64,000 nt of DNA, from contig JBGAQX010000002.1 of assembly GCA_044220545.1 (NCBI GenBank), positions 1-64,000 on the forward strand. The letters run 5' to 3'. This document shows, one piece after another, positions 18,926-27,815 of this stretch. The notes beneath the pieces were generated by a model that was not told where the DNA came from, did no database searches, and was given only the letters and a program-made list of their open reading frames with translations. The position numbers and the translations under genes were made by a program. Position 1 is the first letter of the stretch; the number at the start of each line of letters is the position of its first letter. This stretch comes from Fen-999 sp044220545. Lineage in GTDB: Bacteria; Pseudomonadota; Gammaproteobacteria; Burkholderiales; Rhodocyclaceae.

Positions 18926-19135
18926 ATGTTCGGTTTCACCGAGGCGCAGGTAGCGGAGTTCGGCGTCACTTGGGGGCTGGGCGCCTTCATGCTCTACATG
19001 CTGTTCATCATCGGCGAGCTGGCCCACAAGTCGAAGGCCGGCAAGGTCGGCACCTTTGCCTTGTTCTTTGTGTTGGCGTTCGGCATGGTCGGCTTCGTCG
19101 CCAAGACGGTCATTCAGAAACTGTGGGGGATTTGA
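18926..19135 (+). CDS. DUF2788 small membrane protein
   Basis: 69 aa starting 3 bp after argG. Two hydrophobic helices (about residues 16-34 and 43-62) flank a conserved GELAHKSKAGKVGTF loop, matching the DUF2788 pattern as I remember it. It is an inner-membrane protein of unknown function. Close spacing suggests it belongs to the argG-ppnP-yajQ transcript. Confidence 0.75.
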   Translation: MFGFTEAQVAEFGVTWGLGAFMLYMLFIIGELAHKSKAGKVGTFALFFVLAFGMVGFVAKTVIQKLWGI

Positions 19136-19139
19136 TCCA

Positions 19140-19451
19140 ATGAGTCAGTACGACAATGTTTCGGTGGTCAAGAAGGCCAATGTCTATTTTGACGGCAAGT
19201 GCGTCAGCCATACGGTGCAATTGGCCGATGGCACGAAGAAGAGCGTCGGCGTGATCCTGCCCGCCACGCTCACCTTCAACACCGGCGCGCCGGAAATCAT
19301 GGAGACGGTCGCCGGCGCCTGCCGTTACCGACTCCAGGGTGGCGACTGGCAGACTGTTGCGACGGGGCAGAGCTTCACGGTGCCGGGCAATTCCTCGTTC
19401 GATATCGAGGTGACCGGTGAGCCCTATCACTACGTTTGCCACTTTGGCTAA
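19140..19451 (+). CDS. ppnP: Pyrimidine/purine nucleoside phosphorylase (DUF1255 cupin)
   Basis: 103 aa from the ATG at 19140. This family of small cupins cleaves nucleosides phosphorolytically. The pattern YDNVSVVKKANVYFDGKCVSH, KSVGVILPATLTFNTGAPE, and the beta-rich end VPGNSSFDIEVTGEPYHYVC is characteristic, and length matches the family (about 95-105). It starts 4 bp after the DUF2788 stop and ends 12 bp before yajQ. Activity is assigned by family. Confidence 0.88.
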   Translation: MSQYDNVSVVKKANVYFDGKCVSHTVQLADGTKKSVGVILPATLTFNTGAPEIMETVAGACRYRLQGGDWQTVATGQSFTVPGNSSFDIEVTGEPYHYVCHFG

Positions 19452-19463
19452 GGGGAGGCCAAC

Positions 19464-19958
19464 ATGCCGTCGTTCGACATCAGTTCCGAAGCGGACATGG
19501 TGGCATTGAAGAATGCCGTGGATGTGGCCGGTCGCCAGGTCGGCAACCGCTACGACTTCAAGGGTACCTCCGCCTCGCTCGAATTGAATGAGAAGGACAA
19601 GGCCATCACGATTCATGGCGATTCCGAATTCCAGGTGGGGCAGGTCAAGGACATCCTGTTCCCCGAAATGGAAAAGAAGAGCCGGGAGAGCACCAAGCGT
19701 CTCGACGTCGGCCCGCTTCAGTCAGTTTCCGGCAACAAGGCCAAGCAGGAGTTGAAGGTCAAGTCCGGCATCGATCAGGAACTGGCCAAGCAGATCGTCA
19801 AGCTGATCAAGGACAGCAAGCTGAAAGTCCAGGCGACCATCCAGGGCGATGCCGTGCGCGTCGCCGGCGCCAAGCGCGACTTGCTTCAGGAGGCGATCGC
19901 GCTGGTCAAGAAGACCATCACCGACTATCCACTTCAGTACGGCAACTTCCGCGACTGA
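19464..19958 (+). CDS. yajQ: YajQ-family nucleotide-binding protein
   Basis: 164 aa. The family folds as two ferredoxin-like domains; members bind nucleotides, and some bind cyclic di-GMP. MPSFDISSEADMVALKNAVD, GNRYDFKGTSASLELNEKDK and KQIVKLIKDSKLKVQATIQG are highly conserved. GGGGAGG precedes the start. It closes the argD-yajQ plus-strand run and converges with the next gene with a 3-bp gap. Physiological role here unknown. Confidence 0.93.
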   Translation: MPSFDISSEADMVALKNAVDVAGRQVGNRYDFKGTSASLELNEKDKAITIHGDSEFQVGQVKDILFPEMEKKSRESTKRLDVGPLQSVSGNKAKQELKVKSGIDQELAKQIVKLIKDSKLKVQATIQGDAVRVAGAKRDLLQEAIALVKKTITDYPLQYGNFRD

Positions 19959-19961
19959 ACC

Positions 19962-20657
19962 TTAGCCGCCAAGTCCGGCAAGCCAGCGTTCGTAGAGCCG
20001 ATCGGCGGCATTGCGCATGGCGGCGATGCGCGCCTCCAGGCGCTCGTACATTTGCTCCGGCGTTTGCACAGAAGGGGAGGGCACCGCATTTTCCTCCGTC
20101 CAAGCGCGGTTCCAGAGGCGAATCATCGCTTCGGTCATCTCCACGTGGCACTGCATGCCCAGGTGCGGCCCCAGGACAAAAGCCTGGTTGTCGCACCAGG
20201 TGCTCTTGAGGACGCGTGTCGCGCCGGGCGGAATGGAAAAGGTTTCGCCATGCCAGTGAAAAGCCTCGAACCGCTCCAGATCGCCGAGCCAGTCGCGGGC
20301 CGCGGGATCGGTGCTTGCGACTTCGCCCCAGCCGAGTTCCTTGACGGGGTTCTTCGTCACGGAGCCGCCGAGCGCCTTCGACATCAGTTGTCCGCCCAGA
20401 CAGTGGCCGATGACCGGGATGCCCAGAGCCACTGCCTGCCGGATCAGGGCGAATGTCGTTGGCAACCAGGGCAGGGCGTCGTTGACGCTCATCGGGCCGC
20501 CCATGAAGCAGAGGCCGGAAAACTCCTCGATAGCCGGCACGGCATCGCCGTCATCGATCTTGATGAGTCGCCAAGGCACCGAGTGGCCGTCGAGGAATGT
20601 GGCAAAATAGCCGGGTCCTTCTCCGGGGTTATGACGAAAGATGGCGACGGGTTTCAT
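19962..20657 (-). CDS. Class I glutamine amidotransferase (GMP-synthase-like)
   Basis: 231 aa from the ATG at 20657. A stand-alone type 1 GATase domain: FSGLCFMGGPMSVND (oxyanion region), PVIGHCLGGQLMSKALGG with the nucleophile Cys, and MQCHVEMTE supplying the His and Glu of the triad. These proteins release ammonia from glutamine for an unknown acceptor, or act as gamma-glutamyl hydrolases. No synthetase partner is adjacent. Its start codon overlaps that of the divergent retropepsin gene, so one of the two starts may be misplaced. Confidence 0.82.
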   Translation of the reverse strand: MKPVAIFRHNPGEGPGYFATFLDGHSVPWRLIKIDDGDAVPAIEEFSGLCFMGGPMSVNDALPWLPTTFALIRQAVALGIPVIGHCLGGQLMSKALGGSVTKNPVKELGWGEVASTDPAARDWLGDLERFEAFHWHGETFSIPPGATRVLKSTWCDNQAFVLGPHLGMQCHVEMTEAMIRLWNRAWTEENAVPSPSVQTPEQMYERLEARIAAMRNAADRLYERWLAGLGG

Positions 20658-21318
20658 GAGTTTGCACAGAGCGTTGCGATTGTCTGATTCTATCCCTTGG
20701 CTGCTGGGGCTTGCCATCGCGGGTGCCGCCCAGGCAACCGAGGTCTCCCTGGTCGGACTTTACTCCGGCAAGGCCCTGGTGGTGATCGATGGCGGCCGGC
20801 CCCACTCGATTGCCGTCGGCGTCAAGACACCCGAGGGCGTGAAGTTGCTGGCGCTGGAGGAGGGGGCGGCGCAGATCGAAATCGATGGCCGCAAGCAACG
20901 GCTGATGGTTGGCCAGAATTCCGTTTCCGCCGGCAACGATACGCGTGAGGCCGCCATTGTTTCCTTGACCGCCGACTCCGCAGGTCACTTCTTCACCGTC
21001 GGCACGGTCAATGGCGCGCCAGTGCGCTTTCTGGTCGATACCGGCGCCACCCTGATCGCCATGGGCAAGACCGACGCCAGTCGGGCAAACGTGGATTATC
21101 AGAAGGGCCAACCGTCCATGGCGATGACGGCCAACGGGCCGACGCGGGTCTGGAAGGTAACGCTCAACTCCGTGCGAGTTGGTGACGTGATGTTGAACCA
21201 GGTAGATGCCGCCGTGCACGAGCAGGACCTGCCGATCGTGTTGCTTGGCATGAGTTTCCTCAACCGGATGGAAATGAAGCGCGACGGCCAGGCCATGACG
21301 CTGAAGAAGCGCTATTGA
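20656..21318 (+). CDS. Retropepsin-like aspartic protease, clan AA
   Basis: 220 aa from the ATG at 20656; an in-frame ATG at 20641 adds five residues. An N-terminal hydrophobic stretch (IPWLLGLAIAGAAQA) acts as signal peptide or anchor. About 85 residues of unassigned domain follow, then a retropepsin domain with VRFLVDTGATLIAMG, the catalytic DTGA motif, and ends VLLGMSFLNRMEM. It resembles the bacterial TIGR02281 family of single-domain aspartic proteases that dimerise, acting in the periplasm. Substrate unknown. It overlaps the next gene by 1 bp. Confidence 0.8.
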   Translation: MSLHRALRLSDSIPWLLGLAIAGAAQATEVSLVGLYSGKALVVIDGGRPHSIAVGVKTPEGVKLLALEEGAAQIEIDGRKQRLMVGQNSVSAGNDTREAAIVSLTADSAGHFFTVGTVNGAPVRFLVDTGATLIAMGKTDASRANVDYQKGQPSMAMTANGPTRVWKVTLNSVRVGDVMLNQVDAAVHEQDLPIVLLGMSFLNRMEMKRDGQAMTLKKRY

Positions 21319-21920
21319 TGCTGCCGCTCACGGCGGCCTGGCTGAGGCGGCGGTTTGCCGGATGCGTGGGGGAGCCGGAACCGTGGCCCTTCTCGGAAGA
21401 GCCCGGCGCGAACGGACAAGCCTTGACGCCCGCGGCGGTTCTGGTGCCGATCGTGTTGCGTCCGTCCGCCCCGACGGTGTTGCTCACCCAGCGAACCGCC
21501 CACCTGCGCGACCATGCCGGGCAGGTCAGCTTTCCGGGCGGGCGCTGCGAGCCGGAAGACGCCTCGCCGCTGGCAACGGCCCTGCGGGAAGCGCGCGAGG
21601 AAGTCGGGCTGGACCCGGAACAGGTGGAAATACTGGGGGCGCTGGCCGAGTACCGTACCAGCACGGGCTTCGCCGTGCGGCCGGTGATCGGTCTTGTCCA
21701 GCCACCCCTCAACCTGAAGCTTGACGACTTCGAGGTCGCCGATGTCTTCGAGCCGCCGCTGGAGTTCTTGCTTCAGCCGGCGAATTTCCGTCGCGAGCGG
21801 ATCGAGTATCAGGGTGCCCTGCGCGAGTATTGGGCGGTGCCTTGGCAGGGCCGCTACATCTGGGGCGCGACGGCCGGCATGCTGGTGAACTTGCGGGAGT
21901 TTCTGCTGTCCGGCATGTGA
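21318..21920 (+). CDS. CoA pyrophosphatase-type Nudix hydrolase
   Basis: 200 aa from the ATG at 21318. It contains the NudL/CoA-pyrophosphohydrolase signature LLTQRTAHLRDHAGQVSFPG immediately before the Nudix box, whose core is ALREAREEVGL. Family members cleave coenzyme A to phosphopantetheine and 3',5'-ADP, controlling CoA or clearing oxidised CoA. The start overlaps the stop of the upstream gene (TGATG), indicating co-translation. Substrate specificity is inferred. Confidence 0.88.
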   Translation: MLPLTAAWLRRRFAGCVGEPEPWPFSEEPGANGQALTPAAVLVPIVLRPSAPTVLLTQRTAHLRDHAGQVSFPGGRCEPEDASPLATALREAREEVGLDPEQVEILGALAEYRTSTGFAVRPVIGLVQPPLNLKLDDFEVADVFEPPLEFLLQPANFRRERIEYQGALREYWAVPWQGRYIWGATAGMLVNLREFLLSGM

Positions 21921-21945
21921 TATCTTCGCTGCAACGCATCAGGCC

Positions 21946-22872
21946 ATGGCCATGACACTCATCTCCATCGTTGTCGCGCTTCTCATCGAACAGGCTCGGC
22001 CGCTTGCCGTGGCGCGCGTGGACGCCTGGCTGAAAGCTTGGGCCGATCAATTGGAAACCCGTTTCAACGCCGGGGAACGGCGCCACGGAGTCGCCGCCTG
22101 GCTGATCGGCGCCGCCTTGCCGTCGCTGCTGCTGTTGGGCGCCTATGCGCTTGCGGTCTGGAGCAATTGGTTGCTGGCCGTTCTGATCGGTGTTGGCGTG
22201 CTTTACCTGACGACCGGTTTTCGCCAGTTCAGTCATTATTTCACCGACATCCACTTGGCCCTGCGCATGGGCGAACTCGATCAGGCCAGGCGATTGCTGG
22301 GCGAGTGGCGGGGCACCAGCGCCGAGCGGCTGAGTTCCAATGAAATATCCCGTCTGGCCATCGAAGAGGCGCTGCTGGCCTCGCACCGCCACGTCTTCGC
22401 GCCGCTGTTCTGGTTTGCCGTGCTCGGTCCGGCCGGCGCGATGCTGTATCGCTTGGCGCGCCACTTCTGCTACGCCTGGGGCAACGACGGTCGGGGCGAG
22501 CTGGAGCCTAGCGAGTTCGGCAACTTTTCGCGCCGCGCCTTCGCCGCCATCGATTGGTTACCCGTCCGGCTGACGGCGGCTTCCTTCGCCGTGGTCGGCG
22601 ATTTCGAGGATGCGATCTTCTGCTGGCGCAGCCAGGCGTCCCGCTGGCCGGAAGAGGCTAGCGGTATACTGCTGGCGGTTGGTGGCGGCGCGCTGGGTGT
22701 GCGATTGGGCATGCCGATTCATGCCGTGGGCGAAGTAGCCGAGCGCCCAGAGATGGGGGTGGGCGAGGACGCCGATCCCGACCTGATGCAGAGCACCATT
22801 GGTTTGGTTTGGCGAACGTTGGTGATGGCTTTGTTGGTGTTGGCCCTGCTGAGCGTTGCCAGTTGGGCATAG
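21946..22872 (+). CDS. CobD/CbiB-family membrane protein
   Basis: 308 aa; ATG at 21946, with another two codons later. Several hydrophobic helices (about residues 4-15, 48-95, 155-175, 290-305) and the CobD/CbiB pattern EARPLAV-like start, GDFEDAIFCWRSQA and a C-terminal helix are visible. True CobD/CbiB couples an aminopropanol arm to cobyric acid. No other cobalamin gene is near and betaproteobacteria often carry this divergent version, so the role may differ. It is probably co-transcribed with the Nudix gene. Confidence 0.65.
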   Translation: MAMTLISIVVALLIEQARPLAVARVDAWLKAWADQLETRFNAGERRHGVAAWLIGAALPSLLLLGAYALAVWSNWLLAVLIGVGVLYLTTGFRQFSHYFTDIHLALRMGELDQARRLLGEWRGTSAERLSSNEISRLAIEEALLASHRHVFAPLFWFAVLGPAGAMLYRLARHFCYAWGNDGRGELEPSEFGNFSRRAFAAIDWLPVRLTAASFAVVGDFEDAIFCWRSQASRWPEEASGILLAVGGGALGVRLGMPIHAVGEVAERPEMGVGEDADPDLMQSTIGLVWRTLVMALLVLALLSVASWA

Positions 22873-22908
22873 ATTTCATGAGTCGATTACATAACCGGGA
22901 GTTGGAAA

Positions 22909-24096
22909 ATGGCTGATAAGAGGGAAGTGGTGGTTTTGAGCGCCGTGCGCAGCGCTGTCGGTACTTTCAATGGTTCTCTGAAGGACATCGAGCCGGCCGA
23001 ACTGGGCGGCCTCGTCGTCAAGGAAGCGATCGCCCGCGCCGGTGTCGATGCCAAGCAAGTCACGTTTGCCACCGTCGGCAACTGTATTCCGACCGAAGCG
23101 CGCTATCCCTATGTGGCCCGCGTGGCGACCATCCAGGGCGGCATGAGCATGGATTCGGTTGCCTTTGCCGTCAATCGTCTCTGCGGTTCGGCCCAGCAAG
23201 CCATCGTCAATTGTGCCCAGGCCATCATGCTGGGCGATGCCGATTTCGCCATTGGTGGCGGTGTCGAAGTGATGTCGCGCGGCGCCTACCTGCTGCCGGC
23301 ACTGCGTTCCGGCGCGCGCATGGGCGACACCAAGGCCATCGACGCGATGGTCGCCGTATTGACCGATCCCTTCGGCGTCGGCCACATGGGCATCACCGCC
23401 GAGAACCTGACCACCAAGTGGGGCATCACGCGCGAAGAGCAGGATGCTTTCGCCGTTGAATCACAGAAGCGGGCCACGGCGGCGATCGCCGAAGGCCGCT
23501 TCAAGTCGCAGATCGTTCCGATCACCTTCCAGACCCGCAAGGGCGATGTCGTATTCGACACCGACGAGCATCCGAAGGCCGGCACCACCATCGAAACCCT
23601 GGCCAAGATGAAGCCGGCGTTCAAGAAGGACGGCTCGGTGACGGCGGGTAACGCCTCCGGCATCAACGACGCCGCCGCCTTCCTGGTGCTCGCCGATGCC
23701 GCCAAGGCGGCCGCCGGTGGCCACAAGCCCATCGCGCGCCTGGTCGCCTACGCCATTGCCGGTGTGCCGAACGACGTCATGGGCGAAGGGCCGATCCCGT
23801 CCACCAAGGTGGCTTTGCAAAAGGCTGGTCTGACGCTGGATCAGATGGATGTGATCGAATCGAACGAGGCGTTTGCCGCCCAGTCGATCGCGGTCAGCCG
23901 CGGTCTGGGGCTTGATCCGGTCAAGACCAACCCCAACGGGGGCGCCATTGCGTTGGGCCACCCGGTGGGCGCCACCGGCGGCGTGATCATCACCAAGCTG
24001 CTCCACGAGCTGATCCGCGTCAACGGCCGCTATGGCCTTGCCACCATGTGCATCGGCGGCGGGCAGGGCATCACCACCATCTGGGAACGCGTGTAA
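22909..24096 (+). CDS. Acetyl-CoA acetyltransferase / beta-ketothiolase
   Basis: 395 aa thiolase. It condenses two acetyl-CoA to acetoacetyl-CoA or cleaves 3-ketoacyl-CoA. It carries the nucleophile Cys in VNRLCGSAQQAI (about residue 90), GGVEVMSRGAYLLPALR, NEAFAAQSIAV, GGAIALGHPVGATGG with the catalytic His, and CIGGGQGI with the second Cys. The sequence resembles BktB-type thiolases, but chain-length preference cannot be read. It is followed by a strong terminator and has no pha or fad partner nearby. Confidence 0.92.
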   Translation: MADKREVVVLSAVRSAVGTFNGSLKDIEPAELGGLVVKEAIARAGVDAKQVTFATVGNCIPTEARYPYVARVATIQGGMSMDSVAFAVNRLCGSAQQAIVNCAQAIMLGDADFAIGGGVEVMSRGAYLLPALRSGARMGDTKAIDAMVAVLTDPFGVGHMGITAENLTTKWGITREEQDAFAVESQKRATAAIAEGRFKSQIVPITFQTRKGDVVFDTDEHPKAGTTIETLAKMKPAFKKDGSVTAGNASGINDAAAFLVLADAAKAAAGGHKPIARLVAYAIAGVPNDVMGEGPIPSTKVALQKAGLTLDQMDVIESNEAFAAQSIAVSRGLGLDPVKTNPNGGAIALGHPVGATGGVIITKLLHELIRVNGRYGLATMCIGGGQGITTIWERV

Positions 24097-24120
24097 TCCG
24101 GCGCTCCGGATGTCTGTGCC

Positions 24121-24152
24121 GAACGGGCCGGGTGACCGGCCCGTTCTCTTTC
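24121..24152 (+). terminator. Intrinsic terminator of the thiolase gene
   Basis: An 11-bp perfect stem, GAACGGGCCGG (24121-24131) with CCGGCCCGTTC (24136-24146), has a GTGA loop and the pyrimidine tail TCTTTCT. Confidence 0.75.
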
Positions 24153-24157
24153 TCCGG

Positions 24158-26596
24158 TCAGTCTGTCTTCGGTAGCCACTTCAGCAGCGTCGCAAACAAT
24201 ATGTCGGGATCGACCGGTTTGGCGATGAAGTCGTTCATGCCGGCGTCCAGGCAGCGGCGCTTGTCCTCGGTGAAGGCGTTGGCGGTCATCGCCACAATGG
24301 GAAGGTGCCGCCGGTTCGGCAGCATGCGGATCTGGCGGGTCGTTTCGATGCCGTCCATTCGCGGCATCTGCATGTCCATCAGGATCAGCGCATAGTCGTT
24401 CTTCTTGAGGAGATCCAAGGCCACGACGCCATCCTCGGCGCCATCGACGGTCATGCCGGCGATCTGTAGCAGTTCGACGGCAATCTCGCGGTTGATCATT
24501 TCATCTTCGACCAACAGCAGCCGGCTCCCGTAGTGGTCGCGGATCAGTACTTCCTCGGGCGACAGGCTCGTGGTGGCGCGGGTTGCGTCGGTGGTTCGCT
24601 CGACCTTCTTCAGCCGGGCGGAGAACCAGAAGGTGCTGCCATGGCCCGGTGTGCTGCTTAGCCCGGCATCGCCCCCCATCAGTTCCGCCAGGCGTTTGGT
24701 TATCGCCAGCCCCAAGCCGGTGCCGCCGTACTTGCGGGTGGTCGAGCTGTCCGCCTGCTCGAAGGGCTTGAACAGCGTCGGGATTATTTCCGGAGCGATG
24801 CCGATACCCGTGTCGCGCACTTCAAAGCGAACGATCGCGCTATCCGGGCCCTGTTCGACCAGCCGAGTGCTCAGGGTGATGCTGCCATGTTCGGTGAATT
24901 TGACGGCGTTGGCGGCGAAGTTGAGCAGCGCCTGGGCCAGGCGTGTCGGGTCGCCCCGCAAGTTATTCGGCATGGGTTCGGATTCCATGCGCAGGGCAAT
25001 GCCCTTGGCCTTGGCACGCTCCTGGAGCATGGCGACGACATTGTGGGTCAGCGCGTCGATGGCGACATCCGTCTCCTCCAGAACGATCATGTTGGCCTCG
25101 ATCTTGGAGAAGTCGAGAATGTCGTTGATCACCGCGAGCAGATGCTGTGCGGCGTTGTCGATCTTGTTCAGGCGTTCCAGTTGTCTGGGCTCGATGCCAT
25201 CGCGTCGAATCAGGTAGGCCATGCCGGTAATGGCGTTCATCGGCGTCCGCAGTTCGTGGCTCATGGTGGCCAGGAAGGCGCTCTTGGCGCGATTGGCGGC
25301 CTCGGCGGTATCGCGGGCGGCCGCGAGGCGGGTATTGGCTTCGATCAGGTCGCTGGTTCGTTCGGTGAGCAATTCCTCCAGGTGGTCGCGGTGAGCGCGC
25401 AACTCCTTTTCGGCGGCCACCAGAGCCTGTTCGGCGGCCTTGCGCTGCGTAACGTCTTGGAAGAGCACCACCGCGCCCGCCGGTTCTCCATCTTCGCGGA
25501 TGGCGGCGGTGACGTACTCGACGGTGAAACTGCTACCGTCACGGCGCCAGAAAAGCTCATCATCGACATGCCGCGTTTGGCCGTCCCGAATCGATAGCCA
25601 GGTCGGGCACTGCTCAATCGGGTAGGGCGTGCCGTCGCGCTGGGTGTGATGTATCAGGCCGTGAGCCGCCTTGCCGACCAGATCGTCCGCGGAGGCGCCC
25701 AGCACGGCCAGCGCCGCCGGGTTGATGAAACTGATCTTGCCCGCGTTGTCGATGCCGAAAATCCCTTCGCCGGCGGCGTCGAGGAGCAACTTGTTGCGGT
25801 GGGCGAGCCTTTCTATTTCTTGCAGGGAGCGCTTGACGTCGTTCAGCGCGCCCCGCAGGCGCAGTTGGCCTTCCAGGTCGAAGAGGCGCAGCAGGTAGCC
25901 CGTCGCCAAGGCGGCCGTGATGGCGCATGCGGCGCGGAAGACCTGAATCGGCGCCGGGGCGCTGGCGAGGAAAACGTCCTGGTTGATGAACGAGGCCGGG
26001 AAGACCGGCGCGGCCGAGACCACCAACCCGCCCAGGACGCCATAGGCCAGGAAAGCGCCGCCCGCCAACTGACAGGCGATGCGGAATCGCGTGTACTCGG
26101 TGCCCGGAATCGACTGACGTATCCGCTTGCGCCAGTACTGCAGGAAGCCGATGCCGGCAAGCGTCGCGCCGAGAAAGCCGTAGAAATAGCGACCACCGAG
26201 TGCCAGCGACTGCAAGGGCATCAGCGGGAGGAGCAGGCAGGCGAGCAAGCCCGCGGCCGGAATCACATGGGCCGCCGGGCCCAGCCAGACCTCGGTGCGC
26301 GGGTCGCTGGCAAGAGCGGATCCCAGCAGCCGGCGGCCAAATTCGAAAAGGAAGGCGAACGAGACGATCAACAGCGCGACGCTCACCGCTTCGGGCGCCA
26401 GGCCGGGGCCACGAATCAGGCGCCACATGTCCACAAACTCCAGCGCGCCGTGCACAAAGCCGAAGCCCGCCAGCAACCAGATGAATCTGGCCAGATCGAA
26501 TTGGCTGTCGTTCTTCGGCTGCGCAACGATGGTGAAACCCAGGGCGGAAAAAGACAGCCCGTAAATGAAGAACACCAGATCCATCGGCCAAACCAT
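24158..26596 (-). CDS. Membrane-bound PAS hybrid histidine kinase
   Basis: 812 aa from the ATG at 26596, with GGGAGG upstream. The first 240 residues hold about seven hydrophobic helices and probably sense a membrane or small-molecule signal. A PAS domain follows (about 268-385, LLDAAGEGIFGIDNAGKISF), then a coiled coil, HisKA with phospho-acceptor H447 in ATMSHELRTPMNAI, an ATPase domain (DTGIGIAPE, GGTGLGLAITKRLAE), and a receiver domain with Asp741 in LILMDMQMPRMDG. No HPt domain or output regulator is adjacent, so it must phosphorylate a distant partner. Signal unknown. Confidence 0.9.
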   Translation of the reverse strand: MVWPMDLVFFIYGLSFSALGFTIVAQPKNDSQFDLARFIWLLAGFGFVHGALEFVDMWRLIRGPGLAPEAVSVALLIVSFAFLFEFGRRLLGSALASDPRTEVWLGPAAHVIPAAGLLACLLLPLMPLQSLALGGRYFYGFLGATLAGIGFLQYWRKRIRQSIPGTEYTRFRIACQLAGGAFLAYGVLGGLVVSAAPVFPASFINQDVFLASAPAPIQVFRAACAITAALATGYLLRLFDLEGQLRLRGALNDVKRSLQEIERLAHRNKLLLDAAGEGIFGIDNAGKISFINPAALAVLGASADDLVGKAAHGLIHHTQRDGTPYPIEQCPTWLSIRDGQTRHVDDELFWRRDGSSFTVEYVTAAIREDGEPAGAVVLFQDVTQRKAAEQALVAAEKELRAHRDHLEELLTERTSDLIEANTRLAAARDTAEAANRAKSAFLATMSHELRTPMNAITGMAYLIRRDGIEPRQLERLNKIDNAAQHLLAVINDILDFSKIEANMIVLEETDVAIDALTHNVVAMLQERAKAKGIALRMESEPMPNNLRGDPTRLAQALLNFAANAVKFTEHGSITLSTRLVEQGPDSAIVRFEVRDTGIGIAPEIIPTLFKPFEQADSSTTRKYGGTGLGLAITKRLAELMGGDAGLSSTPGHGSTFWFSARLKKVERTTDATRATTSLSPEEVLIRDHYGSRLLLVEDEMINREIAVELLQIAGMTVDGAEDGVVALDLLKKNDYALILMDMQMPRMDGIETTRQIRMLPNRRHLPIVAMTANAFTEDKRRCLDAGMNDFIAKPVDPDILFATLLKWLPKTD

Positions 26597-26652
26597 CGGA
26601 ACCTCCCGGCAGCACTGTCCGGATTATCGCAAGATAAGCGGTCCCGAAGGGA

Positions 26653-27528
26653 TCAGGATGTCTTGTCGACGAGGCCGACGATGGCGCGGAAGTGCGCGTA
26701 ACGCCGCGCTTCTATGGTGCCGGCATCGACGCGGGCCTTGACTGCGCAGCCCGGCTCGGCCGCGTGCCGACAATCGTGGAAGCGACATTGGCCGAGCGTC
26801 GGCCGGAACTCCGGGAAGCCGTGTTCGATTTCGCCGAAACTCAAATGGGCGAGGCCGAATTCCTGCAACCCCGGGCTATCGATGATGGCCGCGCTCTCGT
26901 CGACCCGGTACAGCGTTGCGTGGGTGGTGGTGTGCTTGCCGGAATCGAGCGCCGAGGAAATTTCTCGTGTCGCGGCGCGTGCGCCGGGGATGAGGGCGTT
27001 GATGAGCGTGGATTTGCCCATGCCCGATTGCCCGACCAGAACCGTGGTTCGTCCCGCCAGCCAGGGTCTCAGCGCGGATGCGTCCCGATGGGCCGATAGC
27101 TCGAGCATCGGGTAGCCCAGGGCGGCGAAGGGGCGCAATTGTTCCCGTGCCGCCGCCAGGGCCGCCGTCAGGTCGCACTTGTTCAGGACGATGACGGCGC
27201 GAATGCCTTCGTGCTCGGCGGCTACCAATGTGCGGGAAAGCAACTCGGCGCTGAAGGCCGGCTCGGTGGCGGTTACCAGGACTATCTGGTCCGCGTTAGC
27301 GGCGATCAGCTTCTGTTTCCACGCATCGCTGCGGTAGAGCAGGGTACGGCGAGGCAAGTGGTCGGTGATGAGCGCGCCGTCGTCGCCCGTCGCTTCGATG
27401 ACGACGCGGTCGCCGCAGGCGCAGAGGCTCTTCTTGCCGCGCGGCACCGCTTGCCAGTGACGGCCGTCGGCGGTGACGACCTCGTAATGTCGTCCGTGGG
27501 CGGCGACGACGGTGCCCTCGAGGCTCAA
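26653..27528 (-). CDS. rsgA: Ribosome small subunit-dependent GTPase A
   Basis: 291 aa. RsgA checks late 30S maturation. An N-terminal OB-fold is followed by a circularly permuted GTPase: VLNKCDL (G4) comes before VGQSGMGKSTLINAL (G1) and IDSPGLQEF (G3). The C-terminal zinc knuckle CRFHDCRHAAEPGC is intact. It overlaps phhB by 4 bp (ATGA), and is the last gene of the M48 protease-phhB-rsgA operon. Confidence 0.96.
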   Translation of the reverse strand: MSLEGTVVAAHGRHYEVVTADGRHWQAVPRGKKSLCACGDRVVIEATGDDGALITDHLPRRTLLYRSDAWKQKLIAANADQIVLVTATEPAFSAELLSRTLVAAEHEGIRAVIVLNKCDLTAALAAAREQLRPFAALGYPMLELSAHRDASALRPWLAGRTTVLVGQSGMGKSTLINALIPGARAATREISSALDSGKHTTTHATLYRVDESAAIIDSPGLQEFGLAHLSFGEIEHGFPEFRPTLGQCRFHDCRHAAEPGCAVKARVDAGTIEARRYAHFRAIVGLVDKTS

Positions 27529-27800
27529 AGCGAGAACAACATGTCGATTTTCGCGGCGCAGTCAAGGTCCTTGCGGCTCAGGCCACCGGCGGAGTGCGTC
27601 GTGTAGAACACGGTGCACTGGTTGTAGCCGACCGTCAGATCCGGGTGATGGTCGGCCCGATGGGAAATCCAGGCGGTGGCGTTCACGAAGGCCATCGTCT
27701 CGTGGTAGTTGGCGAAGCGGTAGGTCTTGACGATGGCGTCGCCCTCGCGCGACCAGCCTTCCAGGTTCCGCATCAAATCGGCAATCTCGGCGTCCAGCAT
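27525..27800 (-). CDS. phhB: Pterin-4a-carbinolamine dehydratase
   Basis: 91 aa from the ATG at 27800 with GGGAG upstream. It dehydrates 4a-hydroxy-tetrahydropterin to recycle the pterin cofactor of aromatic hydroxylases. The motif AWISHRADHHPDLTVGYNQ, with the catalytic His pair and Asp-Leu, and TTHSAGGLSRKDLDCAAKID are standard. No phenylalanine hydroxylase is in the window. Overlap with rsgA indicates coupling. Confidence 0.93.
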   Translation of the reverse strand: MLDAEIADLMRNLEGWSREGDAIVKTYRFANYHETMAFVNATAWISHRADHHPDLTVGYNQCTVFYTTHSAGGLSRKDLDCAAKIDMLFSL

Positions 27801-27815
27801 GGGGGTCTCCCTGGT

